A DNA stretch of 46,316 bases from Candidatus Omnitrophota bacterium (GTDB lineage: Bacteria > Omnitrophota > Gorgyraeia > Duberdicusellales > 4484-171), in contig JAMXCX010000008.1 in the NCBI GenBank assembly GCA_024542985.1, positions 1 through 46,316 on the forward strand, given 5' to 3'. A program made the translations under genes and the position numbers. Shown piece after piece: positions 24,810 to 33,136 of the stretch (its first letter is position 1; each line of letters starts with the position of its first letter). The notes below the pieces were generated by a model, which saw nothing but the letters and a program-made list of their open reading frames with translations, ran no database searches and had not been told where the DNA came from.

Positions 24810-26058
24810 TTTAAGGGCAGAGAAGTATCTTAACCCAAAAAAGCTCTACGTTCCTTTAGCGCAGCATACCGGGGCTCAATCTGTGTCTTGTGTTAAAAGG
24901 GGCGATGTAGTAAAAGAGGGGGATTTGATTGCCAAAAAAGGCGGTTTTGTTTCTGCTGATATTCATGCGCCTTGTGGGGGAAAAATAGTAAATATTGATC
25001 GGTGGTTCCATCCCAACCTAAAAAGATCTCCAGCCATCGTTATCCAGTGTGACGGTTCTAAGAAAGAATATAGTTTGCGTGCTGGCATCAAGGATTTAAA
25101 GAAAGAAAAACTTCTTGAGATTATTGCTAACAGCGGGATTGTAGGCCTGGGAGGGGCGGCATTTCCTACTCACATAAAGTTAAGCCCGCCAAAACCAATC
25201 GATACCTTAATAATCAATGGCTGCGAATGTGAACCTTATTTGGCAACTGATTATCGGCTGATGATGGAGAATCTTGAGGAGATATTCAAAGGAATTGAAA
25301 TAATCTCTAAACTCATAAATCCCAAAGAGTTTATATTCGCAATTGAGGAAAATAAACATGAGGCTGTGAAAAAGATAAATTTACTTATAAATACTAAAAA
25401 ATTTAAATTACCGAAGGCAAGATCGGTAATTTTAAAAAGTATTTATCCTCAAGGAGGTGAAAAGCAACTTATCTATGCGGCTCTGCAAAGAAAAGTTCCT
25501 AGCGGTAAGTTGCCCTTTGACGCCGGGTGTCTTGTCCATAATGTGGCAACTGCCTTTGCCATATATGAAGCTGTCTACTTTGACAAGCCATTGATTGAAA
25601 GGCTGGTTTGTTTCTGCGGAGATGCTCTGGTTAGCCCTAAAAATATTTGGGTAAAAACCGGCACGCTCCTTTCCGAGCTTTTTGAGGCCAAGATTTTAGA
25701 GTTTAAAACTGACCCAAAAAAAATTGTCTGCGGAGGCCCTATGATGGGGGTGAATTTAGATTGCCTTGATTATCCTATATTAAAAGGAAGCGGCGGTTTT
25801 CTTTTTTTGAATAGGCCCGTAGTCGACTTAAGAGAAACTCCTTGCATACGTTGTGCCCGCTGTGTTGATACTTGCCCCATGAATCTTTTACCTCTTGAAT
25901 ATGCAAAGCTGGTAAAAAAAGAGCAATACGAATTTTTGGCTGATTTTCATATAAGCGATTGCATTGAATGCGGTTGTTGCAGCTACGGATGCCCGGCGAA
26001 AATACCTATCGTCCAATATATAAAAATTGGGAAGAAATATGCACCTAAAAATAACTAG
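24772..26058 (+). CDS. rnfC: Electron transport complex subunit RnfC
   Basis: RnfC is the peripheral NADH-binding, FMN- and 4Fe-4S-bearing subunit of the Rnf complex, which couples electron flow between ferredoxin and NAD to ion pumping. The 428-aa protein has the NADH-site GLGGAAFPTH near residue 125 and two 4Fe-4S motifs: CIRCARCVDTCP (C358, 361, 364, 368) and CIECGCCSYGCP (C397, 400, 403, 407). It lacks the long C-terminal repeats of the E. coli RsxC. The start lies 38 nt inside the MFS gene. It opens the order C-D-G-E-A-B. Confidence 0.95.
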   Translation: MILVAEHKKPQHDLRAEKYLNPKKLYVPLAQHTGAQSVSCVKRGDVVKEGDLIAKKGGFVSADIHAPCGGKIVNIDRWFHPNLKRSPAIVIQCDGSKKEYSLRAGIKDLKKEKLLEIIANSGIVGLGGAAFPTHIKLSPPKPIDTLIINGCECEPYLATDYRLMMENLEEIFKGIEIISKLINPKEFIFAIEENKHEAVKKINLLINTKKFKLPKARSVILKSIYPQGGEKQLIYAALQRKVPSGKLPFDAGCLVHNVATAFAIYEAVYFDKPLIERLVCFCGDALVSPKNIWVKTGTLLSELFEAKILEFKTDPKKIVCGGPMMGVNLDCLDYPILKGSGGFLFLNRPVVDLRETPCIRCARCVDTCPMNLLPLEYAKLVKKEQYEFLADFHISDCIECGCCSYGCPAKIPIVQYIKIGKKYAPKNN

Positions 26059-26965
26059 CTCGCCTCATCTAAGTTCAAAAATAAATACCTCCTATATAAT
26101 GCTCCAGGTCATGGTGGGCCTTCTGCCGGCAACTGTCTGGGCAGTGTATCTTTTTGGCCAACGCGCTATATTTCTCATTGTGAATTGTATACTAAGCGCG
26201 GTAATATCAGAGGTACTGATTTTATGGCTCAGAAAAAAGCCCATTGTTATTGGCGATTGCAGTGCAATACTTTCCGGATTACTTCTTGCTTTAATCTTGC
26301 CGCCTTCTACTAAATGGTATGCTGCTTCTCTAGGGTCTATATTTGCTATTTTAGTCGGTAAACATATCTTTGGAGGGTTAGGTTCGAATATTTTCAATCC
26401 GGCTTTAATCGGCCGGGCTTTTCTTATGGCAGCTTATCCTAAGATGTTAACAACATTTATTGCCCCTAACTCTATCAATGCCCTCACAGCAGCTACGCCT
26501 TTGGCCCTGCGAAAATTCAGTCAAGCAATTACCTTGAATAAGGATTTGTTTTTCGGGAATGTAGCTGGAAGCTTGGGGGAAACTTCAAGCCTGCTTTTGA
26601 TTATCGGCGGTTTATATATACTCGTAGTGAGAATCGCCGACTGGCGCATACCCTTGAGTTTGCTTTTGACTACAGCTGTTATTTCTATTATTGGATTTAG
26701 ATTTAATCCCCTAAACGGGGATATCTTCTTTCATTTGCTCAGCGGAGGGCTCTTGATGGGTGCTTTTTTTATGGCTACTGACCCGGTTACTACTCCGATT
26801 ACTAAAAAAGGGCGATATATTTTTGGAGTGGGTTGCGGGATTTTCATTATGCTCATAAGATATTTTAGCGGGTTGCCGGAAGGTGTTATGTATTCAATAC
26901 TTTTCATGAATGCCTTTACGCCTTTAATAAACCGTTATAGTGCTCCTAAACCCTTTGGGGGTTAG
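26039..26965 (+). CDS. rnfD: Electron transport complex subunit RnfD
   Basis: RnfD is a membrane subunit that carries covalently bound FMN. I take ATG 26039, behind GGGAAG, instead of the upstream TTG at 26027, since MHLKITSSPHLSS matches the usual family start. The 308-aa product has about nine or ten membrane helices. The likely FMN-attachment threonine lies in ALTAATPLA near residue 148. ATDPVTTPIT, near the C-terminus, is a conserved family segment. It overlaps the end of rnfC by 20 nt. Confidence 0.94.
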   Translation: MHLKITSSPHLSSKINTSYIMLQVMVGLLPATVWAVYLFGQRAIFLIVNCILSAVISEVLILWLRKKPIVIGDCSAILSGLLLALILPPSTKWYAASLGSIFAILVGKHIFGGLGSNIFNPALIGRAFLMAAYPKMLTTFIAPNSINALTAATPLALRKFSQAITLNKDLFFGNVAGSLGETSSLLLIIGGLYILVVRIADWRIPLSLLLTTAVISIIGFRFNPLNGDIFFHLLSGGLLMGAFFMATDPVTTPITKKGRYIFGVGCGIFIMLIRYFSGLPEGVMYSILFMNAFTPLINRYSAPKPFGG

Positions 26966-26976
26966 TTTATCAAATC

Positions 26977-27531
26977 ATGAAGGAAATGTTTAAAATAGTC
27001 GGAGTTTTAACCTCAGTTTGTATTATATGTGCTTTTTTTCTTTCATTTGCGAATAGCACCACTAAAGTAAAAATCGAGCTAAATGCAAAAACAAAAATAG
27101 AAAATGCTATAGCTATTCTAGCCCCGGCTACAAGTTCAATCAAAAAAGTTGCCTTTGATGGAGGTACTTTATATCAGTTATCAAATAATCAAAAAAAGTT
27201 ATTGGGCTTTGCTTTTTTAGCGCAAGGGCAAGGCTATCAAGGCCTAATAAAAATACTAACAGTAATCAACCCTTCATTAGGGAAGTTGGAAGGCATAGAA
27301 ATTGTGGAATCAGTTGAAACTCCGGGGTTAGGCGCAAAAATAATAGAGGAAGGTTTTAAAAGCCAATTTCAAAATCTTAACGTATCCGATAAAATCCTCT
27401 GTATAAAAGATGACCTGTCCCAGAATAACCAGATAAAAGCTATTACCGGCGCAACAGTATCATCAATGGCAGTAGCGAATATTTTAAATAAAAAAATCGC
27501 TAAGTTACGAGAAATGTTGAGGTCTAAGTAG
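26977..27531 (+). CDS. rnfG: Electron transport complex subunit RnfG
   Basis: RnfG has one N-terminal membrane helix (about residues 5-26) and an outward-facing FMN domain. The FMN is attached to a threonine in the motif S/T-GAT-x-S/T, seen here as ITGATVSS near residue 163. The SVETPGLGAKI segment is also conserved. At 184 aa it has the normal length. It starts 11 nt after rnfD and ends 3 nt before rnfE, as expected for a single transcript. Confidence 0.94.
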   Translation: MKEMFKIVGVLTSVCIICAFFLSFANSTTKVKIELNAKTKIENAIAILAPATSSIKKVAFDGGTLYQLSNNQKKLLGFAFLAQGQGYQGLIKILTVINPSLGKLEGIEIVESVETPGLGAKIIEEGFKSQFQNLNVSDKILCIKDDLSQNNQIKAITGATVSSMAVANILNKKIAKLREMLRSK

Positions 27532-27534
27532 AAT

Positions 27535-28125
27535 ATGAAGGATTTTCTAAAAGGTTTATGGAAAGAGCACCCTGTATTTAGGCAATTGCTGGGGATGTGT
27601 CCGCTCCTGGCTGTTACCACCTCAGTAATAAACGGGATTTCTATGGGACTGGCCGTTGTGTTTGTTCTATTTTTTTCTTCCTTAGTCGTGGCCTTAATTA
27701 AAAAAATCGTACCGCATCAGGTGCGAATTGCTGTTTACACTGTAATAATTGCCACTTTTGTAACAATTGTTGATATATTTTTAAAAGCGCAACTTCCCGA
27801 TATCAGCCGCTCTTTAGGCCCCTACATACCTTTGATAATAGTTAATTGCATTATTCTCGGCAGATGTGAGGCTTTTGCATCTAAGCACACGTTAAAAAGG
27901 TCACTATTAGATGCCTTGGGCATGGGTTTAGGTTTTAGCTGGGGCTTGCTTCTTCTGGGGGCAATTCGGGAATTATTTGGCACAGGAACTATTTTAGGAG
28001 TAACAATTATGCCGAAAATATACAATCCTTTAATTATCATGATTTTACCGGCCGGCGCTTTTTTAGTGCTGGGCTTTTTAATAGCTATAATGAATAAAAT
28101 TGAGCAATCCCAGGAGAAAAAATGA
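27535..28125 (+). CDS. rnfE: Electron transport complex subunit RnfE
   Basis: RnfE is one of the two related six-helix membrane subunits (A and E), with inverted topology relative to each other, that hold a buried iron-sulfur cluster between them. The 196-aa protein begins FLKGLWKEHPVFRQLLGMCP, a typical RnfE start, and has the conserved NCIILGRCEAFA segment that includes one of the cluster cysteines. The last codons overlap the rnfA start by 4 nt. Confidence 0.95.
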   Translation: MKDFLKGLWKEHPVFRQLLGMCPLLAVTTSVINGISMGLAVVFVLFFSSLVVALIKKIVPHQVRIAVYTVIIATFVTIVDIFLKAQLPDISRSLGPYIPLIIVNCIILGRCEAFASKHTLKRSLLDALGMGLGFSWGLLLLGAIRELFGTGTILGVTIMPKIYNPLIIMILPAGAFLVLGFLIAIMNKIEQSQEKK

Positions 28126-28703
28126 AAGATTTAGTTTTAATATTTATATCCACGCTCCTGATAAATAATTTAGTGCTCTCGTATTTTTTGGGGATATGTC
28201 CTTTTCTGGGTGTATCAGGGAAGATTGAATCCGCATTCGGTATGGGCATGGCAGTCACCTTTGTTATGACTTTAGCTACTAGTATCGGCTGGCTTATATA
28301 CAATCTTATTTTAGTTAGATTCGATTTATTATTTTTAGAATATGTAGTGTTTATCCTAGTTATTGCCGCATTAGTTCAGATAGTTGAGATGTTTATACGA
28401 AAATATTCATCGGCCCTTTACCAGTCTCTAGGCATATATTTACCGCTTATTACGACTAACTGTGCGATATTAGGTGTTGCACTTTTTATGGTTACAAGAA
28501 ACTATAAGTTTTTAGAGGCAGTTGTGTTTGGATTTTCCGGCGGTTTGGGTTTTTCTTTAGTACTTTTAATAATGGCGGGAATACGCCAGGACTTAGAGTT
28601 CGCCGATATACCGCGTGTGTTTAAAGGTGCTCCTCTAACTTTAATAACCGCGGGGTTACTGGCACTTATATTCATGGGTTTTTCCGGTTTAGTCAGCTCT
28701 TAA
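28122..28703 (+). CDS. rnfA: Electron transport complex subunit RnfA
   Basis: The 193-aa protein has six predicted helices and the two conserved cysteine segments LGICPFLGVSG and TTNCAILGVALF. These supply cysteines to the cluster shared with RnfE. The start overlaps rnfE by 4 nt (ATGA), suggesting equal synthesis of both subunits. A 93-nt gap separates it from rnfB. Confidence 0.95.
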   Translation: MKDLVLIFISTLLINNLVLSYFLGICPFLGVSGKIESAFGMGMAVTFVMTLATSIGWLIYNLILVRFDLLFLEYVVFILVIAALVQIVEMFIRKYSSALYQSLGIYLPLITTNCAILGVALFMVTRNYKFLEAVVFGFSGGLGFSLVLLIMAGIRQDLEFADIPRVFKGAPLTLITAGLLALIFMGFSGLVSS

Positions 28704-28796
28704 AAGACGCACTATAGAGACAAATTTGAAGAAACGCGAATCAATGCGAATATTCATTTGCCTAAATTAGGGTGAGATTAGCACGAATTAGCATTT

Positions 28797-29600
28797 ATGA
28801 ACGAAATCCAGATTGCAATATTAACTTTAGGTTCAATTGGATTAGTATTTTCAGTGCTCTTAGCTTTTTTAAGTAAAAAGTTAAAAGTCCAAGAAGACCC
28901 TCGGGTAGAAAAAATTGTCAACATTCTTCCGGGAACAAATTGCGGAGCTTGCGGATTCAGCGGCTGTAAAGTTTTTGCTGCGGCAGTAGCAAAAGAATGT
29001 AACCTATTTTCAGGGTGCCTGCCCGGCGGGGCGGAGGTTAATAACAGCATAGCTCAAACTCTGGGCATTGCTGTAAATACCGAGACCAGCCGCCGAGTAG
29101 TTGTCTGCAGGTGCGGGGCCGAGCTGGATGCAAAAATAATAAGTTTATTATATCAGGGGCCTCAAACCTGCCTGGCTGCTGATATTACCGGAGGTGCAAT
29201 TGATTGCGTCTATGGTTGTATTGGCTTTGGCGATTGCCTAGAAGTATGTCCGGTCGGGGCTTTGTCGCTAAGAGAGCGAAAAATCTATGTTGATATTGAT
29301 AAATGTATCGGGTGCGGGCATTGTGTAAAAAAATGTCCCCGCGACTTATTTGAATTAGTCCCGAGAAATTCTAGCTTCGGCATTTATTATGTTGCCTGCA
29401 GGAATAATGACAATGCTGTCTTGGTTAAAAGAGTCTGCGCCAGAGGATGCATAGGCTGCGGGATATGCGTACGTGTCCCTAATTCGCCGTATTATTTAAA
29501 AGATAAACTTTCCTCCCTAGATTACAGCAAAGCTACTCAAAAAGCCCCCTTAGAAGAAGCAAGAGTAAAATGTCCCACAAAGTGTATTTTTATTGCCTGA
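28797..29600 (+). CDS. rnfB: Electron transport complex subunit RnfB
   Basis: RnfB accepts electrons from ferredoxin. The 267-aa protein has an N-terminal membrane helix (about 5-25), then the NCGACGFSGC motif whose cysteines C49, C52, C57 and C74 bind a 4Fe-4S cluster, then two ferredoxin-type motifs, including CIGFGDCLEVCP and CIGCGHCVKKCP. A further cysteine group, CARGCIGCGICVR and KCPTKC near the C-terminus, suggests an additional cluster beyond the minimal type. No NQR-like paralogue is seen, which supports Rnf identity. Confidence 0.95.
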   Translation: MNEIQIAILTLGSIGLVFSVLLAFLSKKLKVQEDPRVEKIVNILPGTNCGACGFSGCKVFAAAVAKECNLFSGCLPGGAEVNNSIAQTLGIAVNTETSRRVVVCRCGAELDAKIISLLYQGPQTCLAADITGGAIDCVYGCIGFGDCLEVCPVGALSLRERKIYVDIDKCIGCGHCVKKCPRDLFELVPRNSSFGIYYVACRNNDNAVLVKRVCARGCIGCGICVRVPNSPYYLKDKLSSLDYSKATQKAPLEEARVKCPTKCIFIA

Positions 29601-29683
29601 ATGTGATTTCTAAAACTTGGGCTAAAGCCTTGCATCTAGTTGTCGAGCCTAGATAAGAGTTAAATGATAAGTATATAACGGTT

Positions 29684-30076
29684 ATGTTTAAAGAAGTGGT
29701 GGAAGTAATCGAGGTATTAGATAAAAAAGTTAAGGTGAGGTTTGAAAAAAATAAAGCTTGCGTGTGCTGTAACGTAAGCCAAATTTGTAATAGAGGAGAC
29801 GGAATTTTGATTATACCGAAGAGGGCCTGGGATTTAAAATCCGGAGGTAGAATTGAAATTTCAATTGATGAAAGAAAGATGTTTTTAGCTAATTTGCTGC
29901 TCTTTCTTCTGCCCATGGTTATTTTTATAACAACATTAATACTCACTAAAGGAAGCCAAGAGTTCTTTAGTTTTCTTTATGGATTCCTGGCTATTTTTAT
30001 TTATTACGTGCTCGTCAAAATAATCCTTAAAAAGTACGGCAATAAATTTGATGTGAAGATTTTAAAAAAAGTGTAG
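29684..30076 (+). CDS. RseC/MucC family protein (SoxR-reducing-system component)
   Basis: The 130-aa protein has a cysteine-rich N-terminal segment (KACVCCNVSQIC), a beta-rich part, and two membrane helices (about residues 68-115). This is the layout of RseC, which in E. coli works with the Rnf homologue Rsx to keep SoxR reduced. Its location 83 nt after rnfB supports a link with Rnf, though no soxR is present in this window. An accessory role in electron transfer or cluster assembly is inferred only. Confidence 0.82.
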   Translation: MFKEVVEVIEVLDKKVKVRFEKNKACVCCNVSQICNRGDGILIIPKRAWDLKSGGRIEISIDERKMFLANLLLFLLPMVIFITTLILTKGSQEFFSFLYGFLAIFIYYVLVKIILKKYGNKFDVKILKKV

Positions 30077-30083
30077 AGTCTCT

Positions 30084-30683
30084 ATGAACCTAGCGATATT
30101 AGCTTCAGGAAGGGGGAGTAATTTCACAGCTTTAGTTAAAGCGGTGCAGAAAGGCCGTATAAAGGCCCGGATAAAGCTGCTTATCTGCGATAAAAGTAAA
30201 GCCTTTGTGCGCAAAAGGGCTAGAAAGTTAGGGATAAAAGAGTGCTTAGTTGAACCTAAGTATTTTAAATCACGATTGGATTTTGATAAAAAATTAGTAA
30301 AAATATTACGGAGTGAAAAAATAGATCTTGTTATTTTGGCCGGGTATATGAGGATATTAACGCCTTATTTTGTCAAAAGTTTTAAGAATAAGATTTTAAA
30401 TATTCATCCGGCTATTCTGCCGGATTTTAAAGGAGCTAATTCGATTAAACGCGCTTTTGATTGCGGATGTAAATTAACCGGAGTTACGGTTCATTTTGTA
30501 GACGAAAAAGTGGACCATGGGCCGATAATTTTACAAGAATCCATAGCCTTAAAAAAAGAGGTGGGCTTAGTAAAGCTAGAGCAGAGAATACATAAACTTG
30601 AGCATAAATTATACCCTTTAGCTGTGAAATTATTTGTAGATAAACGCCTAAAAGTAAAAAAAAGGAAAGTTGAAATTATCTAA
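30084..30683 (+). CDS. purN: Phosphoribosylglycinamide formyltransferase PurN
   Basis: PurN transfers the formyl group of 10-formyltetrahydrofolate to GAR, the third step of purine synthesis. The catalytic triad sits at N106, H108 and D144, the same numbers as in E. coli (NIHPAILP and VDHGPI). The phosphate-binding loop is SGRGSNF (8-14). The 199-aa length is normal. No other pur gene is adjacent. It follows the rseC-like gene by 7 nt and overlaps the next gene by 14 nt. Confidence 0.94.
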   Translation: MNLAILASGRGSNFTALVKAVQKGRIKARIKLLICDKSKAFVRKRARKLGIKECLVEPKYFKSRLDFDKKLVKILRSEKIDLVILAGYMRILTPYFVKSFKNKILNIHPAILPDFKGANSIKRAFDCGCKLTGVTVHFVDEKVDHGPIILQESIALKKEVGLVKLEQRIHKLEHKLYPLAVKLFVDKRLKVKKRKVEII

Positions 30684-31119
30684 GCTAATTCTAGTACTTT
30701 TTTTGTGTTTTTCCTTCCTGGGATTCTTCCCTTTCAATTTGTTTTCCGGTGGAAAAGTTGTCGTAACAACCGTGGATAAAAGAAGGGTTCAGGCCGGAGA
30801 AGTTTTTACCTATGAGGTGAAAATTGAAGGAATTTTTTCCAAGCCTACGCTGAGCCTGCCGGAGTTTAAAAATTTTAAAATAATTTCCCAAGTGCAATCC
30901 AAAAGTTATTCTTTTGTAGGGAGAAAAGTAAAAACAAAAATCAATTTAACTTATAGACTTTTTGCTCAAAAATCCGGAGTTTTTACTATCGGGCCGGTAA
31001 TTTTAAATGACCGGAAAAAAAGGTATAAAAGCGTTTCGGTAAAAATAAGAGTTGAAGGAAAACCTTTAAGGCAAAAAAAAGGTCTACGGCCTTACATCGC
31101 CGAAGGAACTGATTTATAG
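30670..31119 (+). CDS. Short secreted protein resembling the BatD N-terminal domain
   Basis: The 149-aa product, started by TTG behind AAGGAAAG, has a signal peptide (ILVLFLCFSFLGFFPFNLFS) and one beta-sandwich domain. Its VDKRRVQAGEVFTYEVKIEG and FTIGPVILNDRKKRYKS segments (quoted in part: QAGEVFTYEV) resemble the first domain of BatD, the 'oxygen tolerance' periplasmic protein. BatD is normally about 500 residues with a membrane helix; here only this domain exists and no batA/B/C genes are near. It may be a stand-alone domain or a shortened copy. The function is unknown. Confidence 0.6.
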   Translation: MKLSKLILVLFLCFSFLGFFPFNLFSGGKVVVTTVDKRRVQAGEVFTYEVKIEGIFSKPTLSLPEFKNFKIISQVQSKSYSFVGRKVKTKINLTYRLFAQKSGVFTIGPVILNDRKKRYKSVSVKIRVEGKPLRQKKGLRPYIAEGTDL

Positions 31120-31153
31120 TATTAGTTGTTTTTTGCGGAATTAGTTACTGGAG

Positions 31154-33136
31154 TTATTGAATTAAACGCAGGTATTCTTCTATTTCCTGTCTGGCTTCGC
31201 GATTATTCTGTTTTCTGAATAATTCTTTTGCTTTTTTAAAGTTATCTCTAGCCTTTTCTTTTTGGTTTGAATGAAGATAAGACCTGCCTAGACCGACATA
31301 GGCGTCGGCAAAATCGGGATTTACCTTTATGGTTTTTTTAAAATACAGCAGCGCTTTATCAAATTGCGCCAGTAAGAGATAGGTTTCGCCAAGATAGTAT
31401 TGGGCCAGGAAATTTTCAGGGTCCAACCTTAAGGCCTTTTTGAAATAAACTATATCGGCTTTCTGCGGGTCTAGACGGTTATGGGCAACACCAAGCATGA
31501 TATAAGTTTGAGGAAAATCCGGGCTTACTTTTATTGCTTTTTTACAATAGGTAATTGTTTTTTTATATTGTTTGGTAAGAAAGTATATTTCAGCAAGGGA
31601 ATAATGAGCCGTGAAAGAATCAGGGTCTATTGCTAGTGTTTTCTCATAGTTGATTATTGCCTTAGATAAATCGCCCAGAGATGTATATGTCTCGGCGATA
31701 TCAAGATAAATTCCGGGATAATCAGATTTTATAGCTAAGGCCTGTTTGTAATAGGTCAGCGCTAGAGCATCCTGATTTAGCTTGTGATAGGTTTCACCTA
31801 TGGCCTGATAGATTTTTTCTTTGTGGGGATAGCGGGGAAGCGATTTTTGAAAATAGTCTAGGGCCTTTTTGTACTGGCCTAATCCGCTATAGGCAAAACC
31901 GGCGATATAATATATGCCTATATAGTCAGGTTTAATTTTGAGTATTCTTTCAAGATAGCTCAATCCTTTTTCATGTTGGCCGAATATAATGTATAAACGC
32001 CCCAAATTCTCATAGGCGGTAAGGTTATCCGGGTCAACGGTTAAGGTTTTTTCAAAATACACTAAGGCTTTTTTCGTCTCATTAATTTCAAGGTAAAATA
32101 ACCCCAGGGTATTAAGAGCGTCGACGTATCCCGGGAGTATTTTGACTGTTCGTTTATAAAATTCCTCAGCTTTTTTAAATTTTTTTTCTTTATAATAATC
32201 ATCGCCTAATGAAAAATAAAAAATCGCCCGGTGAAGATTAGCCAGAGTTTTTGTTCCGGGATCTATTCTTTTTGTATCTGAGGAGTAATTTTTAGGCTTG
32301 GGGAATTTGAGAGTCTGTTGTTTATCGTTAAATACATCGCTTATTCTAACTTCGGTGATACCGGCAAATTCCGGATAAGCTGAATGCAGTTCTTTAATAA
32401 TTTCTTCGGCTTTTTCTAGCGGCAGGGGAAGTTCTTCTTTGTATTTTTTAATCATAATATCTAAAATTACATTTAACTTATTGTCGGTATAATCGACAGC
32501 TAAATCCCGGATACGGAAGTTTTCGCTTACCTCAATAGACGCAAAGGCCTGGGCTAATTTCTGCTCAGCGAGTAAAGAAATAAATTCGCCCATAGGAATG
32601 TCGTAAGTATGTATATGTGCTCCTGTTTTATCGCCCAAAGCCTTAGAATCTCTAAAATTGAAAGAAACAATTCTTTGGTTAATCTGCTGGCTGGAAATAT
32701 ACCCGACTGCCGACTGCATAGTGTATTTTCGTTCATCATCAAGAAATACTAGTGTATACCAATCCAATCCGATTTTTTCGATGTCTGAAGTGATAAGGCA
32801 ATAGAATTTAGGCGGCCGGTCAATGCTTAACAATACTTTGTTTATGGCTGAATATATTTTTCGCATATCTTTTAGGAGATCGTCATTCCAGCGCTTGTTT
32901 TTTTCATCATAATTAAACTGGCCGCTTTCATCAATGAGCTTAACCGGAGCATAAATCCAGAGAGTTTCGCCTGAATCCCAAGCATTGATTTCAATGTCAA
33001 GGTCAAATTCTTTACGGCAAATTTCTTTTAATGTTTTTGCTATTTTTTTACGGGAGTAGGTTGGAGGGATGGAGCAAGAGGTGAGCAGAATAAGTGAGAT
33101 GCTAACCAGAAGACTCTTGAGCGCGTTCTTTGCCAT
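31154..33136 (-). CDS. TPR-repeat lipoprotein
   Basis: The 660-aa protein begins with a lipoprotein signal (ILLTSC, modified Cys21). Residues about 30-290 form a domain I do not recognise. Residues about 300-640 carry roughly ten tetratricopeptide repeats with the usual pattern (for example ALNTLGLFYLEINETKKAL and KALDYFQKSLPRYPHKEKIY, both within 20 residues). It probably scaffolds protein contacts at the envelope. The start overlaps the ftsH-like gene by 35 nt, so expression and possibly function are tied to that protease. Charge-rich helices make up the last 30 residues. Confidence 0.85.
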   Translation of the reverse strand: MAKNALKSLLVSISLILLTSCSIPPTYSRKKIAKTLKEICRKEFDLDIEINAWDSGETLWIYAPVKLIDESGQFNYDEKNKRWNDDLLKDMRKIYSAINKVLLSIDRPPKFYCLITSDIEKIGLDWYTLVFLDDERKYTMQSAVGYISSQQINQRIVSFNFRDSKALGDKTGAHIHTYDIPMGEFISLLAEQKLAQAFASIEVSENFRIRDLAVDYTDNKLNVILDIMIKKYKEELPLPLEKAEEIIKELHSAYPEFAGITEVRISDVFNDKQQTLKFPKPKNYSSDTKRIDPGTKTLANLHRAIFYFSLGDDYYKEKKFKKAEEFYKRTVKILPGYVDALNTLGLFYLEINETKKALVYFEKTLTVDPDNLTAYENLGRLYIIFGQHEKGLSYLERILKIKPDYIGIYYIAGFAYSGLGQYKKALDYFQKSLPRYPHKEKIYQAIGETYHKLNQDALALTYYKQALAIKSDYPGIYLDIAETYTSLGDLSKAIINYEKTLAIDPDSFTAHYSLAEIYFLTKQYKKTITYCKKAIKVSPDFPQTYIMLGVAHNRLDPQKADIVYFKKALRLDPENFLAQYYLGETYLLLAQFDKALLYFKKTIKVNPDFADAYVGLGRSYLHSNQKEKARDNFKKAKELFRKQNNREARQEIEEYLRLIQ

